From Terriglobales bacterium (lineage in GTDB: Bacteria > Acidobacteriota > Terriglobia > Terriglobales > Acidobacteriaceae), in NCBI GenBank assembly GCA_035651995.1, contig DASRER010000002.1:248001-312000 (forward strand): 64,000 nt of DNA, written 5' to 3'. The notes beneath the pieces are model-generated. The model saw only the letters and a list, made by a program, of their open reading frames with translations. It was not told the DNA's origin and made no database searches. Positions 17,390-26,400 of this stretch are shown piece by piece. A program made the position numbers and the translations under genes. Each line of letters starts with the position of its first letter. Positions within the stretch are counted from its first letter, which is position 1.

Positions 17390-19131
17390 CAGTAGCCCAC
17401 CGCCTTCCCGGTATCGTTGCGCGGATCGCTGGCCCCCAGCCGCTCCCCGTTCTTGGGATCAATCATGATGCACTCACCGTCGCTCCATCGCCCGCTCGGC
17501 GAATCCTTCTCCACCGTCACGATGTGATGGCCGCGCTGCTCCAGGATGCGCTGCGTGTCGGGCGAAAACCCGGTGCGCTCCATGTAGAGCAGATCGGGCA
17601 GATATTGATGATGGAAGCGAGGCGCGTTCACCGCCTCCTGGATGTTCAGCCCGTGGTCCACCACGCCGGTGAGAATGTTCAGCACGGTCGAGATGATGCG
17701 CGGCCCGCCCGGCGAACCGAGCACCAGGAACAACTTGCCGTCTTTCAACACGATGGTCGGCGTCATCGCCGAAAGCGGACGCTTTCCCGGCCCGATCGCG
17801 TTCGCCGGCCCCTGGATGAGCCCGTAGGAATTCGGCACGCCTGGCTTGGTCGCGAAGTCATCCATCTCGTCATTCATCAGGAAGCCGAGCCCCGGCAGCG
17901 TGACCTTCGATCCGAATCCGCTGTTCAGCGTGGTCGTGACCGCGACCGCGTTGCCGTCCTCGTCAACCACGGAGTAGTGGGTCGTCTCGCTCGGCTCTGC
18001 GCCCGCAGCCGCGAACGACGCCACGCGATCCAGATCGTGAAACGCTTCCGGACGCCGCAGGCCGGCGCTCAGCGTCGCGCGCTGCGGCGCGATCGAGTCG
18101 CGCCAAGCCGCCCCGTACTTCTTGTCAACCAGCGACGCCACAGGGACCTTCGCGAAATCCGGATCGCCCATGAACTCCGAACGATCGAAAAACGCACGCC
18201 GCATCGCCTCCGTCGTGACGTGGATCGCATCGGCCGACCCGGCGCCCATCGCGCGCAGGTCGTAGCCTTCCAGGATGTTCAGCGCCTCAATCAGCGCCAC
18301 GCCGCCCGACGAGGGCGGCGGCGCGCCAATGATCTCCAGCCCGCGATAGGTGCCGCGCACCGGCGAACGCTCCTTCACTTCATAGGCTGCCAGGTCTTCC
18401 GTCGTGATGAGGCCGCCGCCCTGTTGCACTGCCGCGGCAATCTCTTTCGCCAGCGCACCGTGATAGAACTCATCGGGATTGGCTGCGATCCTCTCCAGCG
18501 TCTTGGCCAGCTCCGGCTGACGGAAGATGTCTCCCTGCTGGTAGTAATTCCCCTCGCGCTGGAAAATCCGCTTCGACTCGGGGAACTCGGTCAGGCGCCT
18601 GTTCCGGAAGCTCGACGCGTCGTTGTAACTCAGCGCGTAGCCTTCGCGCGCCAGCCGGATGGCCGGCTGCATCACGCGGGCGAGCGGCAGCTTGCCCCAC
18701 TTCTTTTGTGCGTACGCCAGTCCGGCGACCGAGCCGGGCACGCCCGACGCTTTGTATCCCACCGTGCTTGCATCTTTGATGACGTTGCCTTCGGCGTCCA
18801 GATACATGTTCGCGGTGGCCCGCGCGGGCGCCTTCTCACGAAAGTCGAGGAAGCGCGCTTCGCCGTTCGCCATGCGCATCAGCAGGAATCCGCCACCGCC
18901 AATGTTCCCGGCCACCGGGTGCACCACGGCGAGCGCAAATCCTGTAGCGACCGCCGCATCCACCGCGTTGCCGCCCGCCTGCATCATCTCGACCCCGGCG
19001 CGGGAGGCCAACTCGTGCACGCTCACCACCATCGCCTTCGACGCGTGCTCGGGACGCACGCCCGCGGCCAGCGCTGCCGAGCTGAGCAGCAGCACCGTAA
19101 CTACGGCTGAAATTGGCCGGATCGGCTTCAA
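17389..19131 (-). CDS. ggt: Gamma-glutamyltransferase
   Basis: 580 aa from a TTG codon preceded by AGGACC. It has a signal peptide (SAVVTVLLLSSAALAAG), then the large subunit. The nucleophile Thr is in SETTHYSVVDEDGNAVAVTTTLN, where autoproteolysis makes large and small chains. The small chain has GSPGGPRIISTVLN. Periplasmic or extracellular enzyme that hydrolyses or transfers the gamma-glutamyl group of glutathione. No ATG start is in frame near the signal peptide. Confidence 0.94.
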   Translation of the reverse strand: MKPIRPISAVVTVLLLSSAALAAGVRPEHASKAMVVSVHELASRAGVEMMQAGGNAVDAAVATGFALAVVHPVAGNIGGGGFLLMRMANGEARFLDFREKAPARATANMYLDAEGNVIKDASTVGYKASGVPGSVAGLAYAQKKWGKLPLARVMQPAIRLAREGYALSYNDASSFRNRRLTEFPESKRIFQREGNYYQQGDIFRQPELAKTLERIAANPDEFYHGALAKEIAAAVQQGGGLITTEDLAAYEVKERSPVRGTYRGLEIIGAPPPSSGGVALIEALNILEGYDLRAMGAGSADAIHVTTEAMRRAFFDRSEFMGDPDFAKVPVASLVDKKYGAAWRDSIAPQRATLSAGLRRPEAFHDLDRVASFAAAGAEPSETTHYSVVDEDGNAVAVTTTLNSGFGSKVTLPGLGFLMNDEMDDFATKPGVPNSYGLIQGPANAIGPGKRPLSAMTPTIVLKDGKLFLVLGSPGGPRIISTVLNILTGVVDHGLNIQEAVNAPRFHHQYLPDLLYMERTGFSPDTQRILEQRGHHIVTVEKDSPSGRWSDGECIMIDPKNGERLGASDPRNDTGKAVGY

Positions 19132-19468
19132 TCAGGGTCCTCGCGGCTTGTCCCTAACCTACTGTTCCAGAAGAACTTGGGAAGAGCATGACGTGGCGCC
19201 CAGCCGCCGCGCCGTGGGGACGGCGAAGCTTGAGGCTAGCCCAGCGGAGAAGGTGGCGTCAAATGCGAAAACCCACTTCAAACCGCCGACGCCGGGGACT
19301 ACAAGATGCGATGGCTGGGTGGCTTTTGCTACCCTATCGCCGATCGCTTCTGCCTATGACTGCCATCCTCTAACCCGCAGCGGTAACTGTGCCGGGCCGG
19401 CGCCAGAGTTGCGCCTCCACTGCTCGGTGCGCGGGTCTGGTTGTCTCCCAACAAATCGAGAGGATGAA
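19132..19468. other. Intergenic region between ggt and rsgA, no gene seen
   Basis: The 337-nt gap between divergent genes has no supported ORF or RNA. It probably holds both promoters, but I find no convincing -35/-10 pair. Confidence 0.5.
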
Positions 19469-20563
19469 ATGCAACTCACGCGACTGGGTTGGAACCCGTT
19501 GATTGCATCGCAGTTTTCTGAGGTTGCCGCGCCCGGCATCGAGCCGGCGCGGGTCACGCTCCGCCACAGCCAGATCTATCGCGTCAGCGCCGAGCGCGGA
19601 GACCTGCTCGCCGAGGTCGCCGGACGCCTCCGCCACCACGCCACCGGTGCTCACGAACTACCCGCTGTCGGCGACTGGGTTGCCATCAAGCCCGCCGGCG
19701 CCGGCAAGGCCATCATCCGAGCGGTGCTGCCACGCTCGAGCAAGTTCTCGCGCAAGGCCGCCGGACGCGTGAGCGAGGAGCAGGTTGTCGCCGCCAACGT
19801 TGACACCGTGCTCCTCGTGGCCGGCCTCGACAACGACTACTCGCCCCGCCGCATCGAGCGCTATCTCGTCATGGCCTACGAGAGCGGAGCGGTACCCGTC
19901 GTGGTGCTGAACAAGGCCGACCTGTGCCCGGACGCTCAGATCGAAGCTCGCGCCGCCGAAGTCCGGTCGGTCGCGCTGGGCGTTCCCGTACACATCATGA
20001 GCGCCGCCGGCGGCGCGGGACTCGAGCAGCTCGCGCGTTATGTCGTTCCGGGCCGCACGGCGGCGCTGCTTGGCTCATCGGGCGTGGGCAAGAGCACCAT
20101 CATCAACCGCCTGCTCGGCGCCGACGCTCTTCCCACGCGACCCGTTCGCGAGCATGACCAGACCGGCCGGCATGCCACGACGCATCGCGAGCTGCTGATC
20201 GTGCCGCCGGGCCCGCTCACCCCGGAAGGAGGCCTCATCATCGACACGCCGGGCATGCGCGAGCTCCAACTCTGGGACGCGGGCGAAGGCATGCACGCCG
20301 CGTTCGACGAAATCCAGACGCTCGCCGCCGCCTGCCGCTTCTCCGGCTGCTCGCATCACGGCGAGCCCGGCTGCGCCGTCGAGCAGGCCGTCATCGCCGG
20401 CGGCCTCGCCGCCGAACGCCTGGAAAGCTTCCGCAAACTGCAGCGTGAACTCGCGTGGCAGGAGACGCGCATTGACAAGTGGGCCGAGCTGGAGCGCAAG
20501 CGCAAGTGGAAGACGATCCACAAAGCGGCGAGGAAGTATGTGAAACCGAGGGACAGTGGATAG
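19469..20563 (+). CDS. rsgA: Ribosome small subunit-dependent GTPase RsgA
   Basis: 364 aa from ATG 19469 after a GAGAGGATGAA ribosome site. N-terminal OB-fold (RGDLLAEVAGRLRH), then a circularly permuted GTPase: VVLNKADLC (G4), GSSGVGKSTIINRLLG (G1), and IIDTPGMRELQLW (G3). The C-terminal zinc finger is CRFSGCSHHGEPGCAV. RsgA checks 30S maturation. Transcription runs toward the convergent S1C protease, with an inverted repeat between them. Confidence 0.94.
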   Translation: MQLTRLGWNPLIASQFSEVAAPGIEPARVTLRHSQIYRVSAERGDLLAEVAGRLRHHATGAHELPAVGDWVAIKPAGAGKAIIRAVLPRSSKFSRKAAGRVSEEQVVAANVDTVLLVAGLDNDYSPRRIERYLVMAYESGAVPVVVLNKADLCPDAQIEARAAEVRSVALGVPVHIMSAAGGAGLEQLARYVVPGRTAALLGSSGVGKSTIINRLLGADALPTRPVREHDQTGRHATTHRELLIVPPGPLTPEGGLIIDTPGMRELQLWDAGEGMHAAFDEIQTLAAACRFSGCSHHGEPGCAVEQAVIAGGLAAERLESFRKLQRELAWQETRIDKWAELERKRKWKTIHKAARKYVKPRDSG

Positions 20564-20628
20564 TGGACAGTGGATCGTGAAAGGCGCGGGCCAACCGCGC
20601 TTTCAACTATTCACCGTCCACTGTCCAC
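20563..20628. terminator. Long inverted repeat between convergent genes (likely two-way terminator)
   Basis: GTGGACAGTGGA at 20563-20574 and TCCACTGTCCAC at 20617-20628 are perfect complements. The inner part carries further pairing (CGCGG with CCGCG around 20584-20600 and CGTGAAAG against CTTTCAA). The structure sits exactly between the 3' ends of rsgA and the S1C protease. No clear U-tract. The words also resemble a widespread GTGGACAGTGG intergenic repeat. Confidence 0.6.
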
Positions 20629-20638
20629 CCTCCACTCC

Positions 20639-21802
20639 TTACGCCGTCTGCTGGGCTTCGCCGAGCACGACCTTGAAGGTCATCTTCTGCTTGCCGCGGA
20701 AGACGGTCACGGTAACGGTGTCGCCGGTGCGATGGCGGTTCATCATGTCGTTGTAGTCCTGCAGGCTGCGCATCTCCTTGTCGTCGATGGCCACGATCAG
20801 GTCGCCGCCCAGCATGATCTCCATGTTGCCGAGGTAGGCTCGCTTGTTGCCGCCGCGCAGGCCGGCGCGCTCGGCGCTGCTGCCGGGCGTCACGTAGATG
20901 ATCAGCAGCCCGGAATCGGCCGCCAGGCCCATCTCGTCGGCCAGTTCCGGCCCGATGGGCAGCGCGCGCACGCCCAGCGAGGGACGGCGCACGTGTCCGT
21001 ACTGCCGCAAATCTTCCACGAACACCTTGGCGCTGGTGATGGGAATGGCAAAGCCGACGCCCGCGCTCTGCTCCACCCCGCCCTGTCCGGTGGCGATGAA
21101 CGTGTTGATCCCGATCACCTCGCCCTTGGAGTTCAGCAGCGGCCCGCCGGAGTTTCCGGGGTTGATTGCGGCGTCCGTCTGGATCGCCTTATCGATCACG
21201 GCGCCGCTCGGCGAGCGCACCGATCGGATCGAGCTGATGATGCCGCGCGTCATCGTCCCGTTCAGCCCGAAGGGATTGCCGATGGCATACACCTTCTGTC
21301 CGACCAGCAGGTTGGCGGAATCTCCGATCGGGATTGCCGGCAGGTCCTTGGCATTGATCTGCAGCAGCGCCAGGTCGTTGGTGCGGTCGTAGCCGACCAC
21401 TGCCGCCTTGTACTTTTTCTGGTCGTGCAACGTGACCTCGATCTGCCGCGGGTTGAGCGAGATCACGTGGAAGTTCGTCAGGATGTGCCCTTCCTTGTCG
21501 ATGATGAAACCGGAACCCTGCCCTTCTTCCGGCACCGGGCCGTAGAAGAAGTCCCACGCCACCGCTTTCGACGTGACGTTGACCACTGACGGCACCACGC
21601 GCCGGTACACATCCACGTTGTTCTGTTCATCCGAATCCAGCGCGACGGGCGCCGCCGCGTGGCCCACTTCGATGTCCGCCGGCGGCGTCACCCACGACGG
21701 AGTGCTCCCGCCCGAGGTCGAACGCGTCACCGGCCGGTTCGTGACCCAGTAGAAGACGCCCACCAGCGCCATCGCAAAAAGCAACGGTCGTATGCTCTTC
21801 AT
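20639..21802 (-). CDS. S1C (DegP/HtrA-like) serine protease with PDZ
   Basis: 387 aa from ATG 21802. It has an N-terminal membrane anchor (PLLFAMALVGVFYWV). The trypsin-like domain shows the His in ILTNFHVIS, the Asp in DRTNDLALL and the nucleophile Ser in NPGNSGGPLLNS. A single C-terminal PDZ domain follows (LAADSGLLIIYVTPGSSAERAGLRGG and GDLIVAIDDKEM). Periplasmic quality-control protease. A longer start at 21835 adds 11 residues. Followed downstream by the inverted repeat. Confidence 0.9.
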   Translation of the reverse strand: MKSIRPLLFAMALVGVFYWVTNRPVTRSTSGGSTPSWVTPPADIEVGHAAAPVALDSDEQNNVDVYRRVVPSVVNVTSKAVAWDFFYGPVPEEGQGSGFIIDKEGHILTNFHVISLNPRQIEVTLHDQKKYKAAVVGYDRTNDLALLQINAKDLPAIPIGDSANLLVGQKVYAIGNPFGLNGTMTRGIISSIRSVRSPSGAVIDKAIQTDAAINPGNSGGPLLNSKGEVIGINTFIATGQGGVEQSAGVGFAIPITSAKVFVEDLRQYGHVRRPSLGVRALPIGPELADEMGLAADSGLLIIYVTPGSSAERAGLRGGNKRAYLGNMEIMLGGDLIVAIDDKEMRSLQDYNDMMNRHRTGDTVTVTVFRGKQKMTFKVVLGEAQQTA

Positions 21803-21881
21803 AAGTGCAAAACTCACGCTTGCTGCCCGGTTCATCCGTCAGGGTGCCTCCTGCTGCTCAGACGTACCGGGCGTTTCGAGG

Positions 21882-22523
21882 TTATCGGGGTGCAGCCCTC
21901 GTCAGCCCGCGCAGCTGTTCGAGCACTTTTTCGGCCTGCGCTTCCGCATCGGCCGGCGTGCCGCAGTTATGGATTACGTAGTCGGCCGCGCGGATCTTTT
22001 CCGAATCGGGCAACTGTGCCGCGCAGATGCGCTCCACTTCCACTCGCGCCGCTTCCAGCGGCATTCCGGTGCGTCGCGCAAAGCGCTCCACCTTCTGCTC
22101 CGGCCGGCAGGTGACGACAACCAGCTTGTCGAAGCGCCCCGCGACGCCCGCCTCCAGGATCAGCGCCGCCTCCACCATCGCAATCGCGCCGGGCTCGCGC
22201 TCGCCCACCTGGCGCATCCACTCGTCCTGGCGCGCGATCACCTCCGGATGCACGATCGCATTCAGCTCCGCGACACGCGTGCTGCCGTCGGCCGCGGGAG
22301 TGAACACCGTGGCGGCCAGCAATGGCCGGCTGATCAGGCCATCCGGCTGGAGAATGCCCCGCCCGAAGCGCCGCACCACTTCCTCGTAGGCCGGCTGCCC
22401 GGGCTGCATCACCTGGTGCGCGATTTCATCGGCCCGCGCCACGTGCACGCCGCGGCGCGCGAACATCTCCGCCACGGTGCTCTTGCCGCACGCCACGCCG
22501 CCGGTCAGGCCAACGCGCAGCAA
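21882..22523 (-). CDS. coaE: Dephospho-CoA kinase
   Basis: 213 aa. It phosphorylates dephospho-CoA in the last step of CoA synthesis. The P-loop is LTGGVACGKSTVAEMF at the N-terminus. Later IVHPEVIARQDEW and RFARRTGMPLEAARVEVERI, then AADYVIHNCGTPADAE, the usual C-terminus. It lies 2 nt after folD in the same direction. Confidence 0.94.
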   Translation of the reverse strand: MLRVGLTGGVACGKSTVAEMFARRGVHVARADEIAHQVMQPGQPAYEEVVRRFGRGILQPDGLISRPLLAATVFTPAADGSTRVAELNAIVHPEVIARQDEWMRQVGEREPGAIAMVEAALILEAGVAGRFDKLVVVTCRPEQKVERFARRTGMPLEAARVEVERICAAQLPDSEKIRAADYVIHNCGTPADAEAQAEKVLEQLRGLTRAAPR

Positions 22524-22525
22524 GC

Positions 22526-23497
22526 TCAGCGCCGCCCGCCGGCGGTGACCGGCGCGGAAGCCTCCCCTGCTTCCGCGGCTTCTTTCTCGCGGCGCAGCCG
22601 CGCCGCCTTCACCGTGTTCGACATCAGCATTGCAATGGTCAGCGGCCCAACTCCGCCAGGCACCGGCGTGAGCGCGCCGGCAACTTCGGCCACCTCGGGA
22701 TGTACATCGCCCACGAGTACGCTTCCCTTGTTTGCGAACTGCTCGGCCTTCTTCCCGTTCCCGGCAAAAAGGCGCTCGAACTCGGCGCGGTCAGTCACGC
22801 GGTTCATGCCCACGTCCACCACCGTGGCGCCCGGGCGAACGAAATCGCGCGTGATCATGCCCGCGCGTCCAATCGCTGCCACCAGGATGTCTGCCGAGCG
22901 GCACACGCCGGGCAGGTCGCGCGTTTTCGAGTGGCACACCGTCACGGTCGCATTGGCGTTGATCAGGAGCATCGCCATCGGCTTGCCCACAATGTCGCTC
23001 CGTCCGACTACCACCGCGTTGCGGCCTTGAACTTCGATGCTGTTCCGCCGCAGCAGTTCCATGATCCCCGCCGGCGTACATGGAACCAGCCCGGGACGCT
23101 GCGTCGAGAGCCGGCCCACGTTCATCGGATGGAAGCCGTCCACGTCCTTGTCGGGCGAAACCGCCAGCAGAACTCTCTTGGCGTCCACCTGCGCCGGCAA
23201 TGGAAGCTGCACGAGGATCCCGTCAATCTCCTCGCGCCGGTTCAGATCGTCCACCGCCTCCAGCAGCTCCTGCGTGGTCACCGACTCGGGTGGCGTGATC
23301 TGCTCGCTGTAGATTCCGACCTGCTCGCTTGCCTTGATCTTGCCGCGAACGTAGATCTCCGATGCAGGATTGTGCCCAACCAGGATTACCGCCAACCCGG
23401 GCCGCATTCCCTGCGCCGCCATCTCGCGCACGTGCTCGGCCGCCTCAGCCTTGATCTGCGCTGCCGCTTTTTCTCCATCCAGAAGGATCGCTGACAT
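22526..23497 (-). CDS. folD: Methylenetetrahydrofolate dehydrogenase/cyclohydrolase FolD
   Basis: 323 aa from ATG 23497. It interconverts 5,10-methylene-THF and 10-formyl-THF. Motifs: YVRGKIKASEQVGI (active Lys), GILVQLPLP, DGFHPMNVGRL, VPCTPAGIMELL, and the NADP-binding VVGRSDIVGKPMAMLL. The C-terminus is longer than usual, with an Ala/Glu/Arg tail. Transcribed with coaE. An upstream in-frame extension to 23629 has no FolD homology by eye. Confidence 0.94.
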   Translation of the reverse strand: MSAILLDGEKAAAQIKAEAAEHVREMAAQGMRPGLAVILVGHNPASEIYVRGKIKASEQVGIYSEQITPPESVTTQELLEAVDDLNRREEIDGILVQLPLPAQVDAKRVLLAVSPDKDVDGFHPMNVGRLSTQRPGLVPCTPAGIMELLRRNSIEVQGRNAVVVGRSDIVGKPMAMLLINANATVTVCHSKTRDLPGVCRSADILVAAIGRAGMITRDFVRPGATVVDVGMNRVTDRAEFERLFAGNGKKAEQFANKGSVLVGDVHPEVAEVAGALTPVPGGVGPLTIAMLMSNTVKAARLRREKEAAEAGEASAPVTAGGRR

Positions 23498-23812
23498 GTT
23501 TTTTCTGATTCTAATGCAGCGCCGCCGGACCCAGCGAGCTGCCGACAGGGTCTCTGGGCCTTCTTCTGGGCGAACAGGCCACCTCCGAGCTCCCGAAAGC
23601 TGGCCAGAGTACCCGTGCCAGATTGTCACCCGCGGGCCAAACCGGCCAACCCATGAGGTTCAGCAGCTAAGCTGTTCATTTCATGATAGATGCCGTGGTG
23701 CCAGCGGCTTTTCCCACCACCAGGGCGTAAATAGTTTTGCACATCCTGTGCGGTCGTCCGTTCCGTATATAGAGCAAGGACATTATTTGCTGGGCTTTAC
23801 CCGGCTTTGGAG
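23498..23812. other. Intergenic region with short palindromes upstream of a sigma-54 promoter
   Basis: No gene is seen. Two perfect small inverted repeats occur: CAGCTAAGCTG (23664-23674) and GCACATCCTGTGC (23739-23751). They lie about 140 and 62 nt upstream of the -24 box, positions where enhancer-binding activators could bind. The role is inference. Confidence 0.4.
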
Positions 23813-23828
23813 TGGCAATTAATTTGCA
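23813..23828 (+). promoter_or_regulatory. Sigma-54 (-24/-12) promoter
   Basis: TGGCAATTAATTTGCA matches the -24/-12 consensus (TGGCA, then TTGCA), with GG and GC separated by the correct distance. Transcription would start near 23839, giving a leader of about 50 nt before the small ORF at 23893. Confidence 0.7.
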
Positions 23829-23892
23829 CGCAACAAACTAAGGTGCAGCCGAGTCTAATGGGCAGAGGGTCCAAGGGTCGGAGGTGGAGACG

Positions 23893-24123
23893 GTGACGAT
23901 TGAACGGTTTTCCGTACCCGAGCTGACGGCTCTCCGGAACGAACTGGTTCAGGGAGGGCTCGATACGAGGCAGGCGGCCGAGTTGCTCCAGGTCTTCCTG
24001 TCGGGACGCGGCTACGGTGTTTCCCCGGAGGCAGCGTTCGATGCTTCCATTCGCGTGGAGGGTTCCGGCTGCTCGCTGGAATCCATCCAGAAGGAACTGG
24101 AAAATTTGGCTCTGGTGATGTAA
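23893..24123 (+). CDS. Small orphan protein under a sigma-54 promoter
   Basis: 76 aa from GTG 23893, 8 nt after GGAGG. An upstream GTG at 23884 is within the ribosome site and is less likely. The sequence is mostly helical and acidic: ERFSVPELTALRNELVQGG, then TRQAAELLQVFLSGRGYGVS, then CSLESIQKELENLALVM. No signal peptide or membrane segment, one cysteine. I do not recognise it. It stands alone between a sigma-54 promoter and a strong terminator, so it is a complete transcription unit. Confidence 0.7.
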   Translation: MTIERFSVPELTALRNELVQGGLDTRQAAELLQVFLSGRGYGVSPEAAFDASIRVEGSGCSLESIQKELENLALVM

Positions 24124-24165
24124 TCCCGCCTTCCAAACGGGAGGGCGCCGACCAGGTCCAACCAG

Positions 24166-24198
24166 AAAGCCGGGCGAACCAGCCCGGCTTTTGCTTTT
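24166..24198 (+). terminator. Rho-independent terminator
   Basis: AAGCCGGGC and GCCCGGCTT form a 9-bp perfect stem with a 6-nt loop (GAACCA), followed by TTGCTTTT. This is the clearest intrinsic terminator in the window and closes the small sigma-54 gene. Confidence 0.85.
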
Positions 24199-24322
24199 GT
24201 ACCTCGCTGCCGGCTGCTGGCAAGAGCCTTCGCGTCCTTTGTGCCTTGTAGTGCCCTTTGTGTCCGCAGTTGGTCTTGCCTTTGTGTCAGCCAGAAGCCA
24301 GGAGCCGGCCGCCAGCAGCAAC
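24199..24322. repeat. Word-like intergenic repeats after the terminator
   Basis: Several CCTTTGTG / CCTTTGTGTCC-type words (about 24231-24290) are followed by GCCAGAAGCCAGGAGCC. Similar strings occur at 61811-61857 and, in inverse, near 34880-34955. Confidence 0.4.
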
Positions 24323-25564
24323 TCATTCGTAGCGCAGGCTTTCGATCGGGTCCAGCTGCGCCGCCCTGGTCGCCGGCACGGTGCCGAACAGCACGCCCAC
24401 CAGCGACGACACCGCGATCGCGATGACCGCCGACAGCCCGGAAATGGGAATCCTGAAGCTGGTGAAGAACCGCACCGAAAACGGCAGCGCCAGCCCGATC
24501 ACCGTCCCGACAAAGCCCCCCACCAGGGCGATGAAAACGGCCTCGGTCAGGAACTGTGTGCGGATTTCGCGCCGCGTGGCGCCGATCGCTTTGCGAATCC
24601 CGATCTCACGAATACGCGCGCTCACGTTGGCCAGCATGATGTTCATGATACCCACGCCGCTCACCACCAGCGTCACCATCGCCACCAGCATCAGCACCAG
24701 CGTCAGTGCGTTCGCCGTCTTTGCCGCCACGTCGAGCAGTTGCGTCAAATTCTGCACCTTGTAGACCGACTCGGGCCGGTGCCTGCTCTTGATCACTTCG
24801 CCGATGGCATGGCTGGCCCGCGGCACGTCCGATGAATCCGACGTCGAGAAAAACAGCTGCTTGGTGAAGTCCGTTCCGGTGAAGTAGCGCGCCACCGTGT
24901 ACGGGATCAGGATGGTGTCGTCGGAAACTTCCGACTGTCCGAATGTCTCCACCTGTTCGCGGAAGGTACAAATCACCGTGAAGGGCAGGCCGGTGATCTT
25001 CAGCGTCTGGCCGATCGCCGCGTCCTGGCTGCCGTAGGTGCGCTCGGCGAACTTGTCGGTGACGCACGCCACCTTGTTGCGCGAGGCCGTATCTTCCGAA
25101 TCGAAGAAGCGCCCGGCGGGCAGCGCAAGATTTCGGATCCAGCGATAGTCCGGGCTCACGCCCAGCACCTGCACGTCGCGCTCCTTGCCGCCGCCCACCG
25201 GAATGCGCTCCTGCAACTCCATCATGGGCGAAGCGGCGCGCAGGCCCGGCACCTGCTCCTGCACGGCGCGCATGTCGTCAACCGTGAGGTAGTCCTGCGG
25301 CACCGCGCTCACCGCGCTGTTCCCGCCGCCCGAGTACTCGGCGATGATCATATTGGCGCCGATCCCCTGGATCAGGCTCAGCACGTACTGCTTGCCGGTG
25401 AGCGCGATCGTGGTCACCAGGATCAGCGACATGGTGCCGATCACCATGCCCACCGCGGTCAGCGCGAAACGCACCTTGTTCAACTGGAACGAGTCCATCG
25501 CCACGCGGCAGACTTCGCTGAACAGCATGCGCGAACCGCAGTTCTCGAGGATCGGATTCTGCAT
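24323..25564 (-). CDS. MacB-like ABC transporter permease
   Basis: 413 aa from ATG 25564. The N-terminus holds a membrane helix (FALTAVGMVIGTMSLILVTTIAL), then a long periplasmic MacB_PCD-like domain (residues about 60-280). The C-terminal FtsX domain has three helices (NALTLVLMLVAMVTLVVSGVGIMNIML, FIALVGGFVGTVIGLALPF and AVIAIAVSSLVGVLFG). The coupling segment RIREIGIRKAIGATRREI is typical. It would pair with an ABC ATPase and a periplasmic adaptor for tripartite export, but none is adjacent. Confidence 0.88.
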   Translation of the reverse strand: MQNPILENCGSRMLFSEVCRVAMDSFQLNKVRFALTAVGMVIGTMSLILVTTIALTGKQYVLSLIQGIGANMIIAEYSGGGNSAVSAVPQDYLTVDDMRAVQEQVPGLRAASPMMELQERIPVGGGKERDVQVLGVSPDYRWIRNLALPAGRFFDSEDTASRNKVACVTDKFAERTYGSQDAAIGQTLKITGLPFTVICTFREQVETFGQSEVSDDTILIPYTVARYFTGTDFTKQLFFSTSDSSDVPRASHAIGEVIKSRHRPESVYKVQNLTQLLDVAAKTANALTLVLMLVAMVTLVVSGVGIMNIMLANVSARIREIGIRKAIGATRREIRTQFLTEAVFIALVGGFVGTVIGLALPFSVRFFTSFRIPISGLSAVIAIAVSSLVGVLFGTVPATRAAQLDPIESLRYE

Positions 25565-25787
25565 AGAACTATGATCGCTCCGGCGCGACTCGATTGCATC
25601 TTGTTTGATGCACTCAGTACCGATACCGCGCCATCTGCTTCGCTCAGTTACCGTGAACGTTGTGGCGTCGGGCGCCCGCGCCCCAGGGCCACTGTCCCGG
25701 ACCATGTGGCGCGGACGCCCTCGCCGGCGAGCAAGCCGCCGCTGCTTTTCAGGTCCAGGACTCGAAACGTGAAACTCGAAACCTGTT
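25565..25787. other. Intergenic region, no gene seen
   Basis: A 223-nt gap between minus-strand genes. It contains a GTGAAACTCGAAACC-type repeat near 25765-25785. Confidence 0.4.
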
Positions 25788-26207
25788 TTACGGCCTCACA
25801 ATCATCACTTCCGTCGCTTTCACCAGCGCGGCCGCCGTGTCGCCGCGCTTCAGGCGCATCTCGCGCGCCGCGTCGGCCGTGATGATCGCCGTAATCTTCT
25901 GCCCCCCGATGGAAAGCCGCACCTGCGCCAGCAGGCCCTCGATGCGCACTTCGAGCACGCGCCCGATCAGCTGATTGCGTCCACTGATGTGCCGGAAACC
26001 CTGCCGGCTGCCCTCAGGCTGACGCGCCGCGGCGCGGTGCAGGAATTTGTCGAGCTCGCTCTCGGGAATGCGGTGATGCCCGCCGGGTGTGACCACCGTG
26101 CGCAACCGCTTCTTGTAGATCCACTGTTTCAGGGCGGGATAGCTCACGCCAAGGACCGCCGCCGCGTCACGCGGCTTCAGCAGCGTTCCCGAAGGCTTGG
26201 CGGGCAT
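25788..26207 (-). CDS. HTH-TOBE (molybdate-type) regulator
   Basis: 139 aa from ATG 26207. An N-terminal excisionase/MerR-like HTH (LKPRDAAAVLGVSYPALKQWIYKKRL, then TPGGHHRIPESELDKFL) is joined to a TOBE/mop domain (NQLIGRVLEVRIEGLLAQVRLSIGG...ITADAAREMRLKRGD...VKATEVMIVRP). TOBE domains bind molybdate or tungstate oxyanions, so a molybdate-responsive regulator is likely. No molybdenum genes are nearby. Confidence 0.85.
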   Translation of the reverse strand: MPAKPSGTLLKPRDAAAVLGVSYPALKQWIYKKRLRTVVTPGGHHRIPESELDKFLHRAAARQPEGSRQGFRHISGRNQLIGRVLEVRIEGLLAQVRLSIGGQKITAIITADAAREMRLKRGDTAAALVKATEVMIVRP

Positions 26208-26400
26208 GCCGCGAATTCTACAGGCCCGCAACGCGCCGTCCAACCGCCTCGGCGCCTGCGCCGACGGCAATCCCGACAATTTCGCCTTTCCGCCGACCTC
26301 GTGGGACGCCTGCGTGGCGCAGATTGCCAGCCGCCGCAGGCTGGCGCGCCGCGCTCTGGGGAAGCTTTGTCAGCCGGGCGTGAACGCCGTGTAGCCGCGG

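Noticed and set aside
23797-24321. 174-aa minus-strand ORF opposite the small sigma-54 gene
   Set aside because: It crosses the intrinsic terminator and the promoter region of the opposite strand; composition typical of a shadow.
25571-25882. 103-aa plus-strand ORF ahead of the MacB-like permease
   Set aside because: Low-complexity, overlaps a word repeat (GTGAAACTCGAAACC), and has no ribosome site or family.
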